Counted from the first letter of the stretch, positions 8,544-18,068 are shown. The stretch is 64,000 nt of DNA from Nibrella saemangeumensis (GCF_039541915.1 NZ_BAABHD010000083.1:1-64000); one strand, 5' to 3'. Program-made: numbers and translations. The notes: generated from the sequence alone by a model not told the origin.

Positions 8544-11303
8544 CTATTCCTTCGTAATCACCTCATCCAGATTCAACATCGCATTGGCCGTAACCGTCAG
8601 GGCGGCCAGTTGCGGGGTGCCGCCCTGGCAGGCCAATAGCTTGTTCATGTCCTCCGGATGATGTTTGTAGTATGTCTCGGTATCGCGGTACAGACGGGTG
8701 AGTACCGTCAGCTTTTTGGGTGCCAGGTCGCGGAGCATGATCCGGCGGAACCCGGCCTGAATCTGTTGCTCCGGCGTACGGCCACAGTACTGCATCAGTT
8801 CTGCCAGCATATGAGCCGACTCAACATAGACCGGGTCGTTGAGGGTGACCAGCGCCTGCAAGGGTGTATTGGTCCGTAACCGGCGTAGTTGACAGAACTC
8901 GCGGCTGGGGCTATCGAAAGTCACCATCGACGGGTACGGGGCCGTTCGTTTCCAGTAAGTATACAGCGCCCGGCGGTAGCGGTCTTCGCCCTGACTAGGT
9001 TTCCAGCTCTCGCCGTTGTAGGGCGACTGCCAGATACCATCCGGCTGGGGAGGCATTACGCTGGGCCCGTACATCTTGTTGCTCAACAGGCCACTGACAG
9101 CCAGTGCCTGATCCCGCACCTGCTCAGCCGATAGCCGGATACGAGGTCCCCGCGCCAGTAGCTTGTTGAACGGGTCTTGCTTCAGCAGTTCGGGGGAAGT
9201 TTCGGAGCGCTGCCGGTAGGTAGCCGACATCACAATTTGCTTCAAAAGCTTCTTCAGGCTCCAGTGGTGCGGTTCCATCAGATCCACCGCCAGGTAGTCG
9301 AGTAGTTCGCGGTGGGTAGGCGGAAATCCCTGGGTACCTACATCTTCAATGGTCTCAACAATACCCGTTCCAAAGAGCTGCTCCCACAGTCGGTTTACAA
9401 TCACGCGGGCGGTCAGTGGGTGCTGCCGGCTGACCATCCACCTCGCCAGACCCAGGCGATTGCGCGGCAGGTTTTTGTCCATCGCCGGTAGCGAGTTAGG
9501 GACATCAGGCTCTACCTCTTTGCCTTTGACCAGCCAGTTACCCCGGATAAATTGGTGCGTCTTGCGGGCGAGGTCGCCGGTGCCTTCGTACATGACCGGG
9601 GTGCTTTCATCCACTTTTGCGTTCAGCACCGTAGCCAGTGTCTTATCCATCTCACCTAAATGCGTCGCAGGCTGACCGGGTAAGGCTGTCTGAAAGGCAA
9701 TCCACTTAACCATGACCCACTCTTTTGGAGTCTTGGGACTATTGAGGGTCAGGTACAGGTTGTGGCGGCCGCTAATGGCGGGTAACGGGTAAATCATAAC
9801 GGTATCTTTCCAGCCGCTGCCCGTTACCGGAACCGGCAGCTTCATCAGAACAGGACCGGTCAGGCTGTCCTGGCGCAGGGTAATGGTTGCATTTTCTGCT
9901 TTTGTACCCCAAGCCAGAATAAGCCGGTTTTTGCCCGTCAAGTTAATATTCCTGATGCGTGCCGAACCCTTATCCTGAATGCCGAAGTATTTCGCGTCCA
10001 GCAGCGAGGCATTGACGTACTCATCAAAATCATGCGAGTTGATCTTTGGCTCAACCAGCTTTACAAAGTGCATAACTTCCTGTACCTGCCGGGGACTGGT
10101 GGTGTGGGTGGTAACCCATTGCTTCAGTTGCTCAACCTTTATTGAGTCTTTCCCCTTGTAAAAGCGCAGGGTTGGGGTGTCGCTGGTTACGTCTTCGTCA
10201 CGGGCGTTGTTGAAGAACGCCAGGTATTTGTAATACTCTTCGTGGGTGAATGGATCGTATGGGTGACTGTGACACTGCACGCAGGAGAAGGTGGTACCCT
10301 GCCAGACATCCCAGGTGGTATTGACCCGGTCGATCACGGCCGCTACCCGGAACTCCTCGTCCTGTGTGCCGCCCTCGTCGTTGTTCATCGTGTTGCGGTG
10401 GAAACCGGTGGCTACGAGTTGCTCATCGGAGGGGTTGGGAAGCAGGTCGCCGGCCAGTTGTTCTACCGTAAACTGGTCGAAGGGTTTGTCTTCGTTGAAG
10501 GCTTTGACGAGCCAGTCGCGGTAGCGCCAGATCTTCCGACCAGGGTCGCGTTCGTAGCCTTTTGTATCGGCGTAGCGGGCGAGGTCGAGCCACATGGCGG
10601 TCCATTTTTCACCGTAGGCGGGCGAGGCCAGCAGGCTATCAACTATACTTTCGTAAGCGTTCTCTGAGGTATCGTTCAGGAAATCGCGGAGTTGTTTTTC
10701 GGTTGGTGGTAAGCCGGTCAGGTCAAATGATACCCGGCGCAGCAGTGTGGCCCGGTCGGCTTCGGGCGAGGGCGTAAGCTTTTCCTGCTTTAGTTTATCA
10801 ATGACAAAGTAGTCAATTTCGTTTTTGACCCACTGCTGGTCTTTGTTCTCTCCCAGTCCCAATCGGTTCCAAAATGTGCCTAATGCAGGTAGCTCCGGGC
10901 GCTGAACCGGTTGGTACGCCCAGTGGTCACCCCATTCGGCACCCTGATCGATCCATTTGCGAAGCAGTTCGATTTCTTCAGCTTTCAGCGGAGGTTCGTC
11001 AAGCGGCATACGCTCCTCCGGGTCCTTCAGCGTCAGCCGCCGGATCAGTTCACTGGCGTCGGCATCGCCGGGTACAATGGCCAGCTTACCGGACTTAGCC
11101 GGGGCCATAGCTTCATGCTTGAACAGCAGACTGAAATCAGACGCTTTTTTGACCCCTCCGTGGCAGGCGATGCAGTTCTTGTTAAGGATCGGCTTGATCT
11201 GGGTATTGAAATCCACCTTGTCCTCAAAGACACCCAGAAAGGAAAACGACGATAAGACAACCACCACGGCTATGGCCATAACCGCTATGCGCTGAGGGTT
11301 CAT
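8544..11303 (-). CDS. PSCyt1 / DUF1549 / DUF1553 (PSD1) cytochrome c protein
   Basis: 919 residues from the ATG at 11303. An upstream in-frame start would add 20 residues ahead of the signal-anchor and is less likely. Order: hydrophobic N-terminus (residues 7-24), PSCyt1 domain with CIACHG at 44-49, DUF1549 region (LRRVSFDLTGLPPT, then CVQCHSHPYDPF, a second CXXCH), a central beta-rich segment, and a C-terminal DUF1553 region (RVIVNRLWEQLFGTGIVET, NTPLQALVTLNDP). This architecture is known from Planctomycetota and some Bacteroidota and is of unknown function, presumably redox. It is the first gene of the minus-strand run ending at the left edge. A terminator at 11405-11453 separates it from susD. 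Confidence 0.9.
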   Translation of the reverse strand: MNPQRIAVMAIAVVVVLSSFSFLGVFEDKVDFNTQIKPILNKNCIACHGGVKKASDFSLLFKHEAMAPAKSGKLAIVPGDADASELIRRLTLKDPEERMPLDEPPLKAEEIELLRKWIDQGAEWGDHWAYQPVQRPELPALGTFWNRLGLGENKDQQWVKNEIDYFVIDKLKQEKLTPSPEADRATLLRRVSFDLTGLPPTEKQLRDFLNDTSENAYESIVDSLLASPAYGEKWTAMWLDLARYADTKGYERDPGRKIWRYRDWLVKAFNEDKPFDQFTVEQLAGDLLPNPSDEQLVATGFHRNTMNNDEGGTQDEEFRVAAVIDRVNTTWDVWQGTTFSCVQCHSHPYDPFTHEEYYKYLAFFNNARDEDVTSDTPTLRFYKGKDSIKVEQLKQWVTTHTTSPRQVQEVMHFVKLVEPKINSHDFDEYVNASLLDAKYFGIQDKGSARIRNINLTGKNRLILAWGTKAENATITLRQDSLTGPVLMKLPVPVTGSGWKDTVMIYPLPAISGRHNLYLTLNSPKTPKEWVMVKWIAFQTALPGQPATHLGEMDKTLATVLNAKVDESTPVMYEGTGDLARKTHQFIRGNWLVKGKEVEPDVPNSLPAMDKNLPRNRLGLARWMVSRQHPLTARVIVNRLWEQLFGTGIVETIEDVGTQGFPPTHRELLDYLAVDLMEPHHWSLKKLLKQIVMSATYRQRSETSPELLKQDPFNKLLARGPRIRLSAEQVRDQALAVSGLLSNKMYGPSVMPPQPDGIWQSPYNGESWKPSQGEDRYRRALYTYWKRTAPYPSMVTFDSPSREFCQLRRLRTNTPLQALVTLNDPVYVESAHMLAELMQYCGRTPEQQIQAGFRRIMLRDLAPKKLTVLTRLYRDTETYYKHHPEDMNKLLACQGGTPQLAALTVTANAMLNLDEVITKE

Positions 11304-11404
11304 GGTGTACGTTTTGTAGCTACTGATACATGGGAAATACCTGAACGAAGGGATTTTACCCACCTTAAAGCTACAAAATTTAGCAGAAAAACCCCTAAAA
11401 GTGC

Positions 11405-11453
11405 AGAAAGCCCGGTCGGCAACAGACCTAATGCTGTGCCAGCCGGGCTTTCT
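11405..11453 (-). terminator. Terminator behind susCD
   Basis: Perfect 11-bp arms AGAAAGCCCGG (11405-11415) and CCGGGCTTTCT (11443-11453), with a further imperfect inner stem (GGCAACAG against CTGTGCC). On the minus strand it follows the susD stop at 11474 and is trailed by CACTTTT. It probably ends the susCD transcript and separates it from the cytochrome gene at 11303. Confidence 0.8.
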
Positions 11454-11473
11454 ATTAATAAATCAGAGTTGAC

Positions 11474-13249
11474 TTACCAACCTGGGTTCTGCTTAATGGC
11501 CGGGTTCTGAGCCAGGTCATTAAGCGGTATCGGCCAGAGGTAGTGCTTATTTTCGTCGAATACCGGAGTTGCCCAGTCCGTTCCCTGGTACACATCAATG
11601 TAGGTTTTACCGGATACGGGATCAACAATTGTTTTGATCGTAGCACCCGGATAACGGGCAATAGCTGCCGCATCCCACCGAATTCCCATGGTCGGGGTGG
11701 TGAGTTTCTTGCCCTGCTTCCACCGCCGTAAGTCATTGTACCGGAAGCCTTCCATAAACAACTCGACCCGGCGTTCGCGCCGGATCTCGGCGATCAGCGG
11801 AGACACGCCATCAGCTGCATAACGGGGATCAACCGGAACCTCACCGATCTTCAGATGCGGCATTTTAACGCGGTCACGGAGCTTGTTAATGCTAATATCA
11901 AGGTCTGCCTGAGTAATCGTTCCCAGCTCGGCCTGAGCTTCGGCATAGTTCAGCAGGGCTTCCGCAAAGCGCAAAATAATAGCCGGCGACTCTGCTGTAT
12001 CAAACGCTTTTCCGATCATATCGTCCGCGTTGTAGTGCTTGATGATGTGATAACCCGTGGTGGAGATATAGCCACCTGCCATACCCTGGATACGCGGGTA
12101 GGACCGGCCATCGGCCAAATGGTATTTGTATTTGGCGGCATCGGCCGGGTGCAGAACCGTCTGGCGCAAGCGCGGATCCCGGTTTTCAAAGACATCCTCA
12201 ATCTTATCATCACCCTTATACAGCGGAGATACCGTAATGGGTTTACCATCCGTGCAGAGGTACTCTTCCACCATACTTTTGGTAGCGCCACCCGCGTATT
12301 CAAAATAAGACTGAACGTGGTTGGTAAACACCCCCAGCTGGTACTTGCGCCAGTATAGTACTTCCGGATTTCCGGCCAGGTTCAGCACGCGGTGGAAGGC
12401 GTTGTAATCACTATCGGGGTTACCGGTGCTGTAAAGCCGGTAGGGGCCTTTGTCCATAAGCTCCTTTGATGCCTTGGCGGCTTCTTCAAGCCATTTAGTG
12501 GCGTCTTTCCCGCCATGGTATTTGCGCCAGGTTCCTTCAAACAGACAGACCCGCGACTTAACCAGCAGAGCACACCAGCGGTTCAGGCGGCCCGGTGCAT
12601 TACCGTCGCCCCAGCTGTCGGGAAGTTTGGTAGAGGCAAAGTTGAGATCTTCCAGCACTTTATCCATGGCCGCTTCCCGGGCGGTACGGGCTGCGAACAG
12701 TTCCGGCGAGTCGACATTGAGTTCTTTTTCTACCCAGGGCACATCGCCGAATTTGGTGACTTTCTCGGCGTAAAACCAGCCTCTGAACAGCCGGGCCTCG
12801 CCAATGTACCGGTCTTTGATGTTCTGGGCAACATTGGCCTTGTCATAATTAGCCAGCCCTACGTTGATGGCCCGGATAAAATTCCAGCCCCGGTAGCCAA
12901 ACCACTGTGGGGTAGTGGGTACGGTATGCTTACCCGAGCGTACCTGCTGGAAAAACGCGTGCCGTGGGTGCGTCGGGGCCATATTGTCGGCAAACTCGTC
13001 CAGAAACCAGACGCTGCCCCAGTGGCTCTCGAATCCATTGTAATGCGCGTGCAGAATAGGTACGTTATCATCATTACGGGCCATATCGTACAGGCCGTTG
13101 TTGTATACCCTCAGGTCATTCTCTGTGTTCCAGAAGGTCTGGTTGGTCACCCGGTCCTGCGGGTAACGCTCCAGAAAATCGTCGTTACAGCCGGTAAATA
13201 GTCCGGTTGCGGCAAACACAAGACCAGACGCTACAATATATTTCTTCAT
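11474..13249 (-). CDS. SusD/RagB-family nutrient-binding lipoprotein
   Basis: 591 residues. A lipoprotein signal ends in FTGC with the lipidated Cys at about residue 21, followed by NDDFLERYPQD, the usual SusD N-terminus. The remainder has the TPR-like SusD fold with EARLFRGWFYAEKV and, near the C-terminus, EIRRERRVELFMEGFRYNDLRRW, the standard family signature. It sits on the cell surface as the lid of the SusC channel, binding a glycan or peptide ligand. It lies 23 bases behind susC in the same operon. No ECF sigma/anti-sigma pair or glycanase is adjacent, so the ligand cannot be read from context; the downstream redox/amidohydrolase cluster is a candidate partner pathway. Confidence 0.95.
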   Translation of the reverse strand: MKKYIVASGLVFAATGLFTGCNDDFLERYPQDRVTNQTFWNTENDLRVYNNGLYDMARNDDNVPILHAHYNGFESHWGSVWFLDEFADNMAPTHPRHAFFQQVRSGKHTVPTTPQWFGYRGWNFIRAINVGLANYDKANVAQNIKDRYIGEARLFRGWFYAEKVTKFGDVPWVEKELNVDSPELFAARTAREAAMDKVLEDLNFASTKLPDSWGDGNAPGRLNRWCALLVKSRVCLFEGTWRKYHGGKDATKWLEEAAKASKELMDKGPYRLYSTGNPDSDYNAFHRVLNLAGNPEVLYWRKYQLGVFTNHVQSYFEYAGGATKSMVEEYLCTDGKPITVSPLYKGDDKIEDVFENRDPRLRQTVLHPADAAKYKYHLADGRSYPRIQGMAGGYISTTGYHIIKHYNADDMIGKAFDTAESPAIILRFAEALLNYAEAQAELGTITQADLDISINKLRDRVKMPHLKIGEVPVDPRYAADGVSPLIAEIRRERRVELFMEGFRYNDLRRWKQGKKLTTPTMGIRWDAAAIARYPGATIKTIVDPVSGKTYIDVYQGTDWATPVFDENKHYLWPIPLNDLAQNPAIKQNPGW

Positions 13250-13272
13250 GTTGTTGTCTATTAGGTAAGGAA

Positions 13273-16200
13273 TTAGAACGATACATTAAGACCCAGCGTC
13301 GAAATGCGCTGCATCGGGTATTCGATGGCTGGGGCCTGAATGGCCTCCGGATCAAGCGGCTTGCGCATTTTAGTGTATTCCCACAGGTTCATACCCGTGG
13401 CGAAAATCTGCGCCCGGCCTACGCCAATCTTATTCAGGAATCCCTGCGGCAGCTCGTAACTGAGTGAGATGTTTTTCAGACGGATATAGGCGGCACTCTG
13501 CAGGTAGCGCGACTGCACCTGAACGTTCTTCTTGTCGTTGGTCGAGATATGCGCGGCCGGGAAGTAGGCATCGCGGTTGTCTTCGCGCCAGGTGTCGGTA
13601 ATGTAGTATTTCTCTACGTGACCGGCATTGAAGGGGAAGAACCAGGTCCAGTTGTCGGAGGTTGGCCAGTGGTCTTTTTTGCCGATACCCTGGAAGAACA
13701 TAGTCAGCCGCAAGCTTTTATAACCGATACCGCCATTGATCCCGAAGGTATACCGTGGCGTGGTGTTTCCGATGATTTTGCGGTCACCCGGATCGGCGAG
13801 AGTATTCTTTCCTAAGCTGATAACGCCATCACCGTTCAGGTCGACATACCGAATGTCGCCCGGTCGCCAGTTAGCCCCGATATTAGTCTGTTTGGCTGCC
13901 GAGGCTACTTCGTCGGCCGTTTGGAAGATCCCTGCCGTTTCGAAGCCCCAGATTTCGCCCAGCTTCTGCCCTACATAGTAAATGTTGCTGTTGTTGGGAA
14001 GTGCTCCGCTGGGGTTGTTAAACTTCGTAATGGTAGCGGTCCAGTCCGACAAGGCCAGCGACACATCGTAGCTCCAGTCACGCTTAAACTTATCCCGCCA
14101 GGTCAGGGCCAGTTCCCAGCCTTTGGTGCGCAGGTCGGCCGCGTTTTCTTTCGGAGCCGCCGTGCCCAGAATGGCCGGGTAGGAGACGTCCATCAGCATA
14201 TCTTTGGTGTCGCGGGTAAAAAGGTCAAACGACGCATCCAGCCGGCCTCTCAGCATGGTTACGTCCAGACCAACGTTCTTCGAAACAACGCTTTCCCAGG
14301 TCAGTGTCGGGCTCACCAGACCGGCGGGCGAGACAAACGGAATCAGGGCGTTGGTAAACATATAAGGCGACTGACCCGTCCCCATGGTAGAAACGTAGGG
14401 GTAGAAGTTGTTGCCCAGAAGCTGGTTGCCCAGAGTACCATACGAAGCCCGTAGCTTCAGGTTGTCGAGCCATGAGCTGGTTCCGGCCATAAATTTCTCG
14501 TTGCTGATCCGCCAGCCGGCCGATACCGAGGGGAAGAAGCCAAACCGGCTCGCCTTGGGGAAACGGGACGTACCATCGTAACGGCCGTTGAACTCGACAA
14601 GGTAGCGCTCATTAAAGTTGTAATTCAAGCGGTAAAATGCTCCGCGCAGCGCTACATGCGATTTACCGCCGAAGGTCTGCTGCGTACCGGTTGTGGCGTT
14701 CAGGTCTGTAACCAGGGGAGTAATCAGCGCCCTGGCCTGCGCACCCACGTACCGGTTCAGACCACGCTCCTGGTTAAAACCAATCATGGCAGTCACATTG
14801 TGATTTCCGATGCGGGGCAGTGCGTATTCGGCGTAGGCGTTAAATACGTAGTACTGGTTGTAGTTGTTTTCGTTTCTGATCCAGTCGTCGCCACTAAACC
14901 CATTACTGACCAGGTTAGCCGCCAGCAGGTTTGCATCTACAATTTCAATCTTGCTCTGTACATCCTCGTACATACGGTTGAAAATATTATACGAAAAATC
15001 GGAGCGGATTCGCAGGCCTTTCAGCGGAGTCAGTGTAACGCCCTGGGTCAGCCACAAGTCGTTGTTGGTGTAGGTAGTCCGGCCACCATCGAGCAGGTAG
15101 GGAAAGAAGTTGGTACCCCCAAAATACTTTCCTATATAAGGCGCATATTTTTCGCGGTCGCCGGGGTTAACGTAGAACGGAAGGTCCGGAAACTGGATCG
15201 GCATAATGGGCGGTACCCGCGCCAGCGAATTGATGTTTACATCCCAGTTGTAGAAGTGCGGCTTATCGCTGTTCTGCGAGTTAAAAATTACTTTCTCATC
15301 CAGGCTGATCCAGTCGTTAACCTTAAAGTCAGCCTTCATCAGGACGTTATAGCGCTTAAACTGCTCGTTATTGTACCGCAGGTAACCATCTTTGGAAAAG
15401 TAACCGAGCGAAACCAGGTATTTGGATTTATCGGAGCCGCCTGATACCGACAGGTCATGCTGACTGGTCGGGGCGAAGTCAGTCATAATGCTATTCTGGT
15501 AGTCATTGTACCCGTAATACCGGAGGTTTCCGTTCACTACTTTCCATAGAGGAGCGCTGGCCGGGTTTTCGGAGTATGCCTTAGTGCCGGCTACCATATC
15601 TGCATCATAGGTAGGAACACCACTGGTCCGGATGTTGGCCATGTTACGAGCCTGCACAAAGTCGTACGGGTTTGTTACCACATCCATATTAAAAATGGGC
15701 TTGGCCAGCGAAAACTGAGTACTCAGGTTCACGTTTACTTTGCCGGCTTTACCGCTTTTGGTCGTTACCAGCACCACGCCAAACGCAGCTCTGGCACCAT
15801 AAACGGCAGACGCCGAGGCATCTTTAAGCACCGAAATGCTTTCAATATCGTTCGGATTAACCCGGTTCAGATCCATGGGTACGTTATCGACCAGAACAAG
15901 CGGAGATCCGCCGTTGATCGACTCGTAACCCCGGATATTAAACGTAATCGCCTGAGACGGATCACCATTCCGGACGTTAACGTTCAGGTTAGGAATAACC
16001 CCCTGCAGACCTTCCCCGACGGAAGCAATCGGGCGGTTTTCGAGCCGCTTCCGGTCGGCCACACCCACTGAGCCCGTCAGGTTTACTTTTTCCTGTGTAC
16101 CATAGCCCACTACTACTACCTCATCAAGTGCTTTGGTATCCGTCTCCAGCGTAATATCAATGGACGAGCGGCCGCGCACGGCAACTTCCTGCTTCACATA

Positions 16201-16461
16201 CCCGATAAAACTAATAACCAGGGTAGCGTTGGCATTGGGTACCCGGAGGGTATATCGGCCTGCATTATCAGTGGTGGTTCCCTGCGTAGTCCCTTTAATC
16301 AGGACGCTTACCCCTGGGAGAGGTTCATTATTCTCGGCTGCGATAATGCGGCCCGATACGCTTTGGCTTCTGGCTGTATGGGCCATACAAACCAGGGCCA
16401 ACGCACAGCTTAACCAAAAGCTGCGAATTAATTGCCAGCCAGCAGGTAGTTGCTTTTGCAT
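13273..16461 (-). CDS. SusC/RagA-family TonB-linked outer-membrane transporter
   Basis: 1062 residues. Signal peptide in the first 33 residues (cleavage near AHTARSQS), then a carboxypeptidase-D-regulatory-like domain (SGRIIAAENNEPLPGVSVLI), a TonB box region (DEVVVVGYG), a plug domain with the SusC signature (LKDASASAVYGARAAFGVV), and a long beta-barrel ending in a terminal Phe (LGLNVSF). It imports an oligomeric ligand captured by the SusD partner, powered by an ExbB/ExbD/TonB complex such as that encoded at 18.7-21.7 kb. Length is normal for the family. No extra N-terminal STN domain is seen, so it is not obviously a sigma-signalling transducer. The promoter must lie in 16462-16784 but no clear minus-strand TAnnTTTG was found. 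Confidence 0.96.
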   Translation of the reverse strand: MQKQLPAGWQLIRSFWLSCALALVCMAHTARSQSVSGRIIAAENNEPLPGVSVLIKGTTQGTTTDNAGRYTLRVPNANATLVISFIGYVKQEVAVRGRSSIDITLETDTKALDEVVVVGYGTQEKVNLTGSVGVADRKRLENRPIASVGEGLQGVIPNLNVNVRNGDPSQAITFNIRGYESINGGSPLVLVDNVPMDLNRVNPNDIESISVLKDASASAVYGARAAFGVVLVTTKSGKAGKVNVNLSTQFSLAKPIFNMDVVTNPYDFVQARNMANIRTSGVPTYDADMVAGTKAYSENPASAPLWKVVNGNLRYYGYNDYQNSIMTDFAPTSQHDLSVSGGSDKSKYLVSLGYFSKDGYLRYNNEQFKRYNVLMKADFKVNDWISLDEKVIFNSQNSDKPHFYNWDVNINSLARVPPIMPIQFPDLPFYVNPGDREKYAPYIGKYFGGTNFFPYLLDGGRTTYTNNDLWLTQGVTLTPLKGLRIRSDFSYNIFNRMYEDVQSKIEIVDANLLAANLVSNGFSGDDWIRNENNYNQYYVFNAYAEYALPRIGNHNVTAMIGFNQERGLNRYVGAQARALITPLVTDLNATTGTQQTFGGKSHVALRGAFYRLNYNFNERYLVEFNGRYDGTSRFPKASRFGFFPSVSAGWRISNEKFMAGTSSWLDNLKLRASYGTLGNQLLGNNFYPYVSTMGTGQSPYMFTNALIPFVSPAGLVSPTLTWESVVSKNVGLDVTMLRGRLDASFDLFTRDTKDMLMDVSYPAILGTAAPKENAADLRTKGWELALTWRDKFKRDWSYDVSLALSDWTATITKFNNPSGALPNNSNIYYVGQKLGEIWGFETAGIFQTADEVASAAKQTNIGANWRPGDIRYVDLNGDGVISLGKNTLADPGDRKIIGNTTPRYTFGINGGIGYKSLRLTMFFQGIGKKDHWPTSDNWTWFFPFNAGHVEKYYITDTWREDNRDAYFPAAHISTNDKKNVQVQSRYLQSAAYIRLKNISLSYELPQGFLNKIGVGRAQIFATGMNLWEYTKMRKPLDPEAIQAPAIEYPMQRISTLGLNVSF

Positions 16462-16668
16462 AGGAATAGAGATTTACGTGATTAATTAGATTATGGTTGG
16501 TTTAAAATAAGCAACAGTGGAAGACTTTTTGAGCGTGTTTTAACTGGTAAATAGAATAATACTTATTTTTTCTTGAAATTTGTAGATAAAGCGTATTGGT
16601 ATGTATAAGCAGTGGCCAGTATATATCTACTTGTGGTTACCGAACTAGCCTGTTAAAAATCAATACAT

Positions 16669-16676
16669 TATTTTTG
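16669..16676 (+). promoter_or_regulatory. Candidate -7 element for the hipA-like operon
   Basis: TATTTTTG fits the Bacteroidota TAnnTTTG consensus. The expected upstream TTG is not clear (TGTT at 16651-16654 is weak). Transcription would start near 16682, giving a leader of about 100 bases. Confidence 0.45.
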
Positions 16677-16708
16677 GATTTGCTACGCTCTGACGCTCAG
16701 GAGGAATT

Positions 16709-16742
16709 TGCGCCAATTTGAGGATAACTTTACGTTGGCGCA
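16709..16742 (+). promoter_or_regulatory. Leader hairpin upstream of the hipA-like gene
   Basis: Perfect 8-bp arms TGCGCCAA (16709-16716) and TTGGCGCA (16735-16742) with an 18-base loop. An AGGAGG sequence lies just before it at 16699-16704, and a TTG at 16708 opens a 13-codon frame. It could be a translational control element in the leader. No T-run follows, so it is not a simple terminator. Confidence 0.45.
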
Positions 16743-16752
16743 GTTATAAAGC

Positions 16753-16788
16753 ATGAAATCAAATACTGGACAACAGTTGCCCCTGTGA
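16753..16788 (+). CDS. Possible 11-codon leader peptide
   Basis: ATG at 16753 opens a frame encoding MKSNTGQQLPL. Its TGA (16786-16788) overlaps the GTG start of the HipA-like gene as GTGA. That arrangement would allow translational coupling, so that ribosomes finishing the short frame restart on the weak GTG. No good ribosome-binding site is visible in front of it, and it may be chance. Confidence 0.3.
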   Translation: MKSNTGQQLPL

Positions 16789-17573
16789 ACATCCGTCAAC
16801 CTGAAATCAGAACCGTAAGTGTCATGCGATACGTGACGCCCCTGCGCGAGGGTGGCTCGCTGCCAGCCATCGTTGAGGCCGACGACGATTTTCTGTACGT
16901 GCTAAAGTTTCGGGGGGCAGGGCAGGGGGTAAAGGCCCTGATTGCTGAGTTGATTGGCGGAGAGATTGCCCGCCTGCTTGGCCTGCGGGTGCCCGAGATT
17001 GTTTTCTCGCAGGTAGACCCGGCGTTTGGCCGCTCGGAGCCGGATGAAGAAATTCAGGATTTGCTAAAAGCTAGTGCGGGGCTTAATCTGGGACTGCACT
17101 ATCTCTCAGGGGCCATTACGTTTGACCCGCTGGTGACCACAGTAGATGCGCGGCTGGCCTCGCAGATTGTCTGGCTGGACAGCCTCTTGATGAATGTAGA
17201 CCGTACCCCCCGCAATACCAACATGCTCATGTGGCACAAACAGCTCTGGCTGATCGATCATGGGGCGTCGCTCTACTTCCATCATACCTGGGACAACTGG
17301 GAGAAGCAAAGCCGTCGACCTTTCCGACAGATTAAAGACCATGTGCTGCTCCCTCAGGCCACCGAACTCAACGCAATTGATGCCGAGGCCCGTCGTATCC
17401 TGAGTCCTGAGCGTTTTCAGGCTGTGGTTTCCCTGCTTCCTGATAGTTGGCTGCTCGATTTTGAGTCTGCCCATGAGCAGCGGCAGATCTACCAGCAATT
17501 TTTAATTAACCGGATGGCAACATCCGACGTATTTGTCCAGGAAGCGCAGTATGCCAGAGAAGCACTTGTTTGA
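16785..17573 (+). CDS. HipA-like kinase-fold protein
   Basis: 262 residues from a GTG start; starting at the next Met (residue 14) would remove the conserved IRTVSVMRYVTPL opening, so GTG is preferred. It shows HipA kinase features: YVLKFRG with Lys41 as likely ATP-binding lysine, the acidic helix AELIGGEIARLLGL, the catalytic-loop sequence NVDRTPRNTN (137-146) with its metal-binding Asn144, and LIDHG with Asp158 in the DFG position. It is much shorter than HipA (about 440 residues) and lacks the N-terminal HipA domain; no HipB-like HTH gene is adjacent. It overlaps the DUF3037 gene by 23 bases, a recurring partner. HipA phosphorylates glutamyl-tRNA synthetase; whether this family does so is unknown. 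Confidence 0.8.
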   Translation: MNIRQPEIRTVSVMRYVTPLREGGSLPAIVEADDDFLYVLKFRGAGQGVKALIAELIGGEIARLLGLRVPEIVFSQVDPAFGRSEPDEEIQDLLKASAGLNLGLHYLSGAITFDPLVTTVDARLASQIVWLDSLLMNVDRTPRNTNMLMWHKQLWLIDHGASLYFHHTWDNWEKQSRRPFRQIKDHVLLPQATELNAIDAEARRILSPERFQAVVSLLPDSWLLDFESAHEQRQIYQQFLINRMATSDVFVQEAQYAREALV

Positions 17574-17952
17574 GTACGCTGTAATCCGCGTGGTCCCCCG
17601 CGTTGAACGCGAAGAGTTTATAAATACCGGCGTTATTCTCTATTGTCCGGCCCAGGCTTTTTTAAAAACAACTTACGAGATTAATGAGGAGCGGCTGCGT
17701 GCCTTTGGCGCCGACCTGGACCGGCAGGAGCTGGAAGATCGGTTACTGGCGTTTAAACGCATCTGTGCTGGTCGGACTGAAGGGGGCACGATTGGTAAGC
17801 TGTCGCTGGCGGAGCGGTTCCGCTGGCTAACGGCCACCCGCAGCACGATCGTACAAACTTCAGCGGTACATCCCGGCTTATGCCAGGATGCCGCTAAAAC
17901 CTTAGACCACTTATTTGCTCAGCTGGTTCAGCAAACTGCCGGGAGAATATAA
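17551..17952 (+). CDS. DUF3037 protein
   Basis: 133 residues from the ATG at 17551, inside the last codons of the HipA-like gene. A TTG six codons earlier is less likely because family members begin near MPEKHLFEYAV. The N-terminal block EYAVIRVVPRVEREEFINTGVILYC is the DUF3037 hallmark. The protein is small, soluble and of unknown function. The tight overlap implies co-translation with the kinase-like protein and a joint role: a partner, a substrate or an antitoxin-like control are all possible, but nothing in the sequence decides between them. Two hairpins 92 and 186 bases downstream may end the transcript. Confidence 0.85.
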   Translation: MPEKHLFEYAVIRVVPRVEREEFINTGVILYCPAQAFLKTTYEINEERLRAFGADLDRQELEDRLLAFKRICAGRTEGGTIGKLSLAERFRWLTATRSTIVQTSAVHPGLCQDAAKTLDHLFAQLVQQTAGRI

Positions 17953-18043
17953 ACTGGCAGGAGGGAAGCTGGGTTTTGGCACACTTGTTGCCCTATATTC
18001 TGTGACTTAAGTTTAAGTACAAGTTACGGTGGGTACAGAAATG

Positions 18044-18068
18044 GTCGGCAGATTGTCCGACTTTTTTT
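18044..18068 (+). terminator. Terminator hairpin 1 after DUF3037
   Basis: GTCGG (18044-18048) pairs with CCGAC (18057-18061) around an 8-base loop, followed by seven T residues. It lies 91 bases after the DUF3037 stop. Confidence 0.65.

Larger units (their letters stand above)
16462..16784. other. Divergent intergenic region, susC / hipA-like
   Basis: 323 bases between divergent genes. On the plus strand it contains a TAnnTTTG element (16669-16676), a leader hairpin and a short leader ORF, annotated separately. The half next to susC is A/T-rich, and I see no convincing minus-strand promoter or operator in it. Confidence 0.6.

Noticed and set aside
12515..13201. 228-codon plus-strand open frame
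   Set aside because: Antisense to the SusD gene; no family features.
14656..15444. 262-codon plus-strand open frame
   Set aside because: Antisense to the SusC beta-barrel coding region; no signal, motif or ribosome site.
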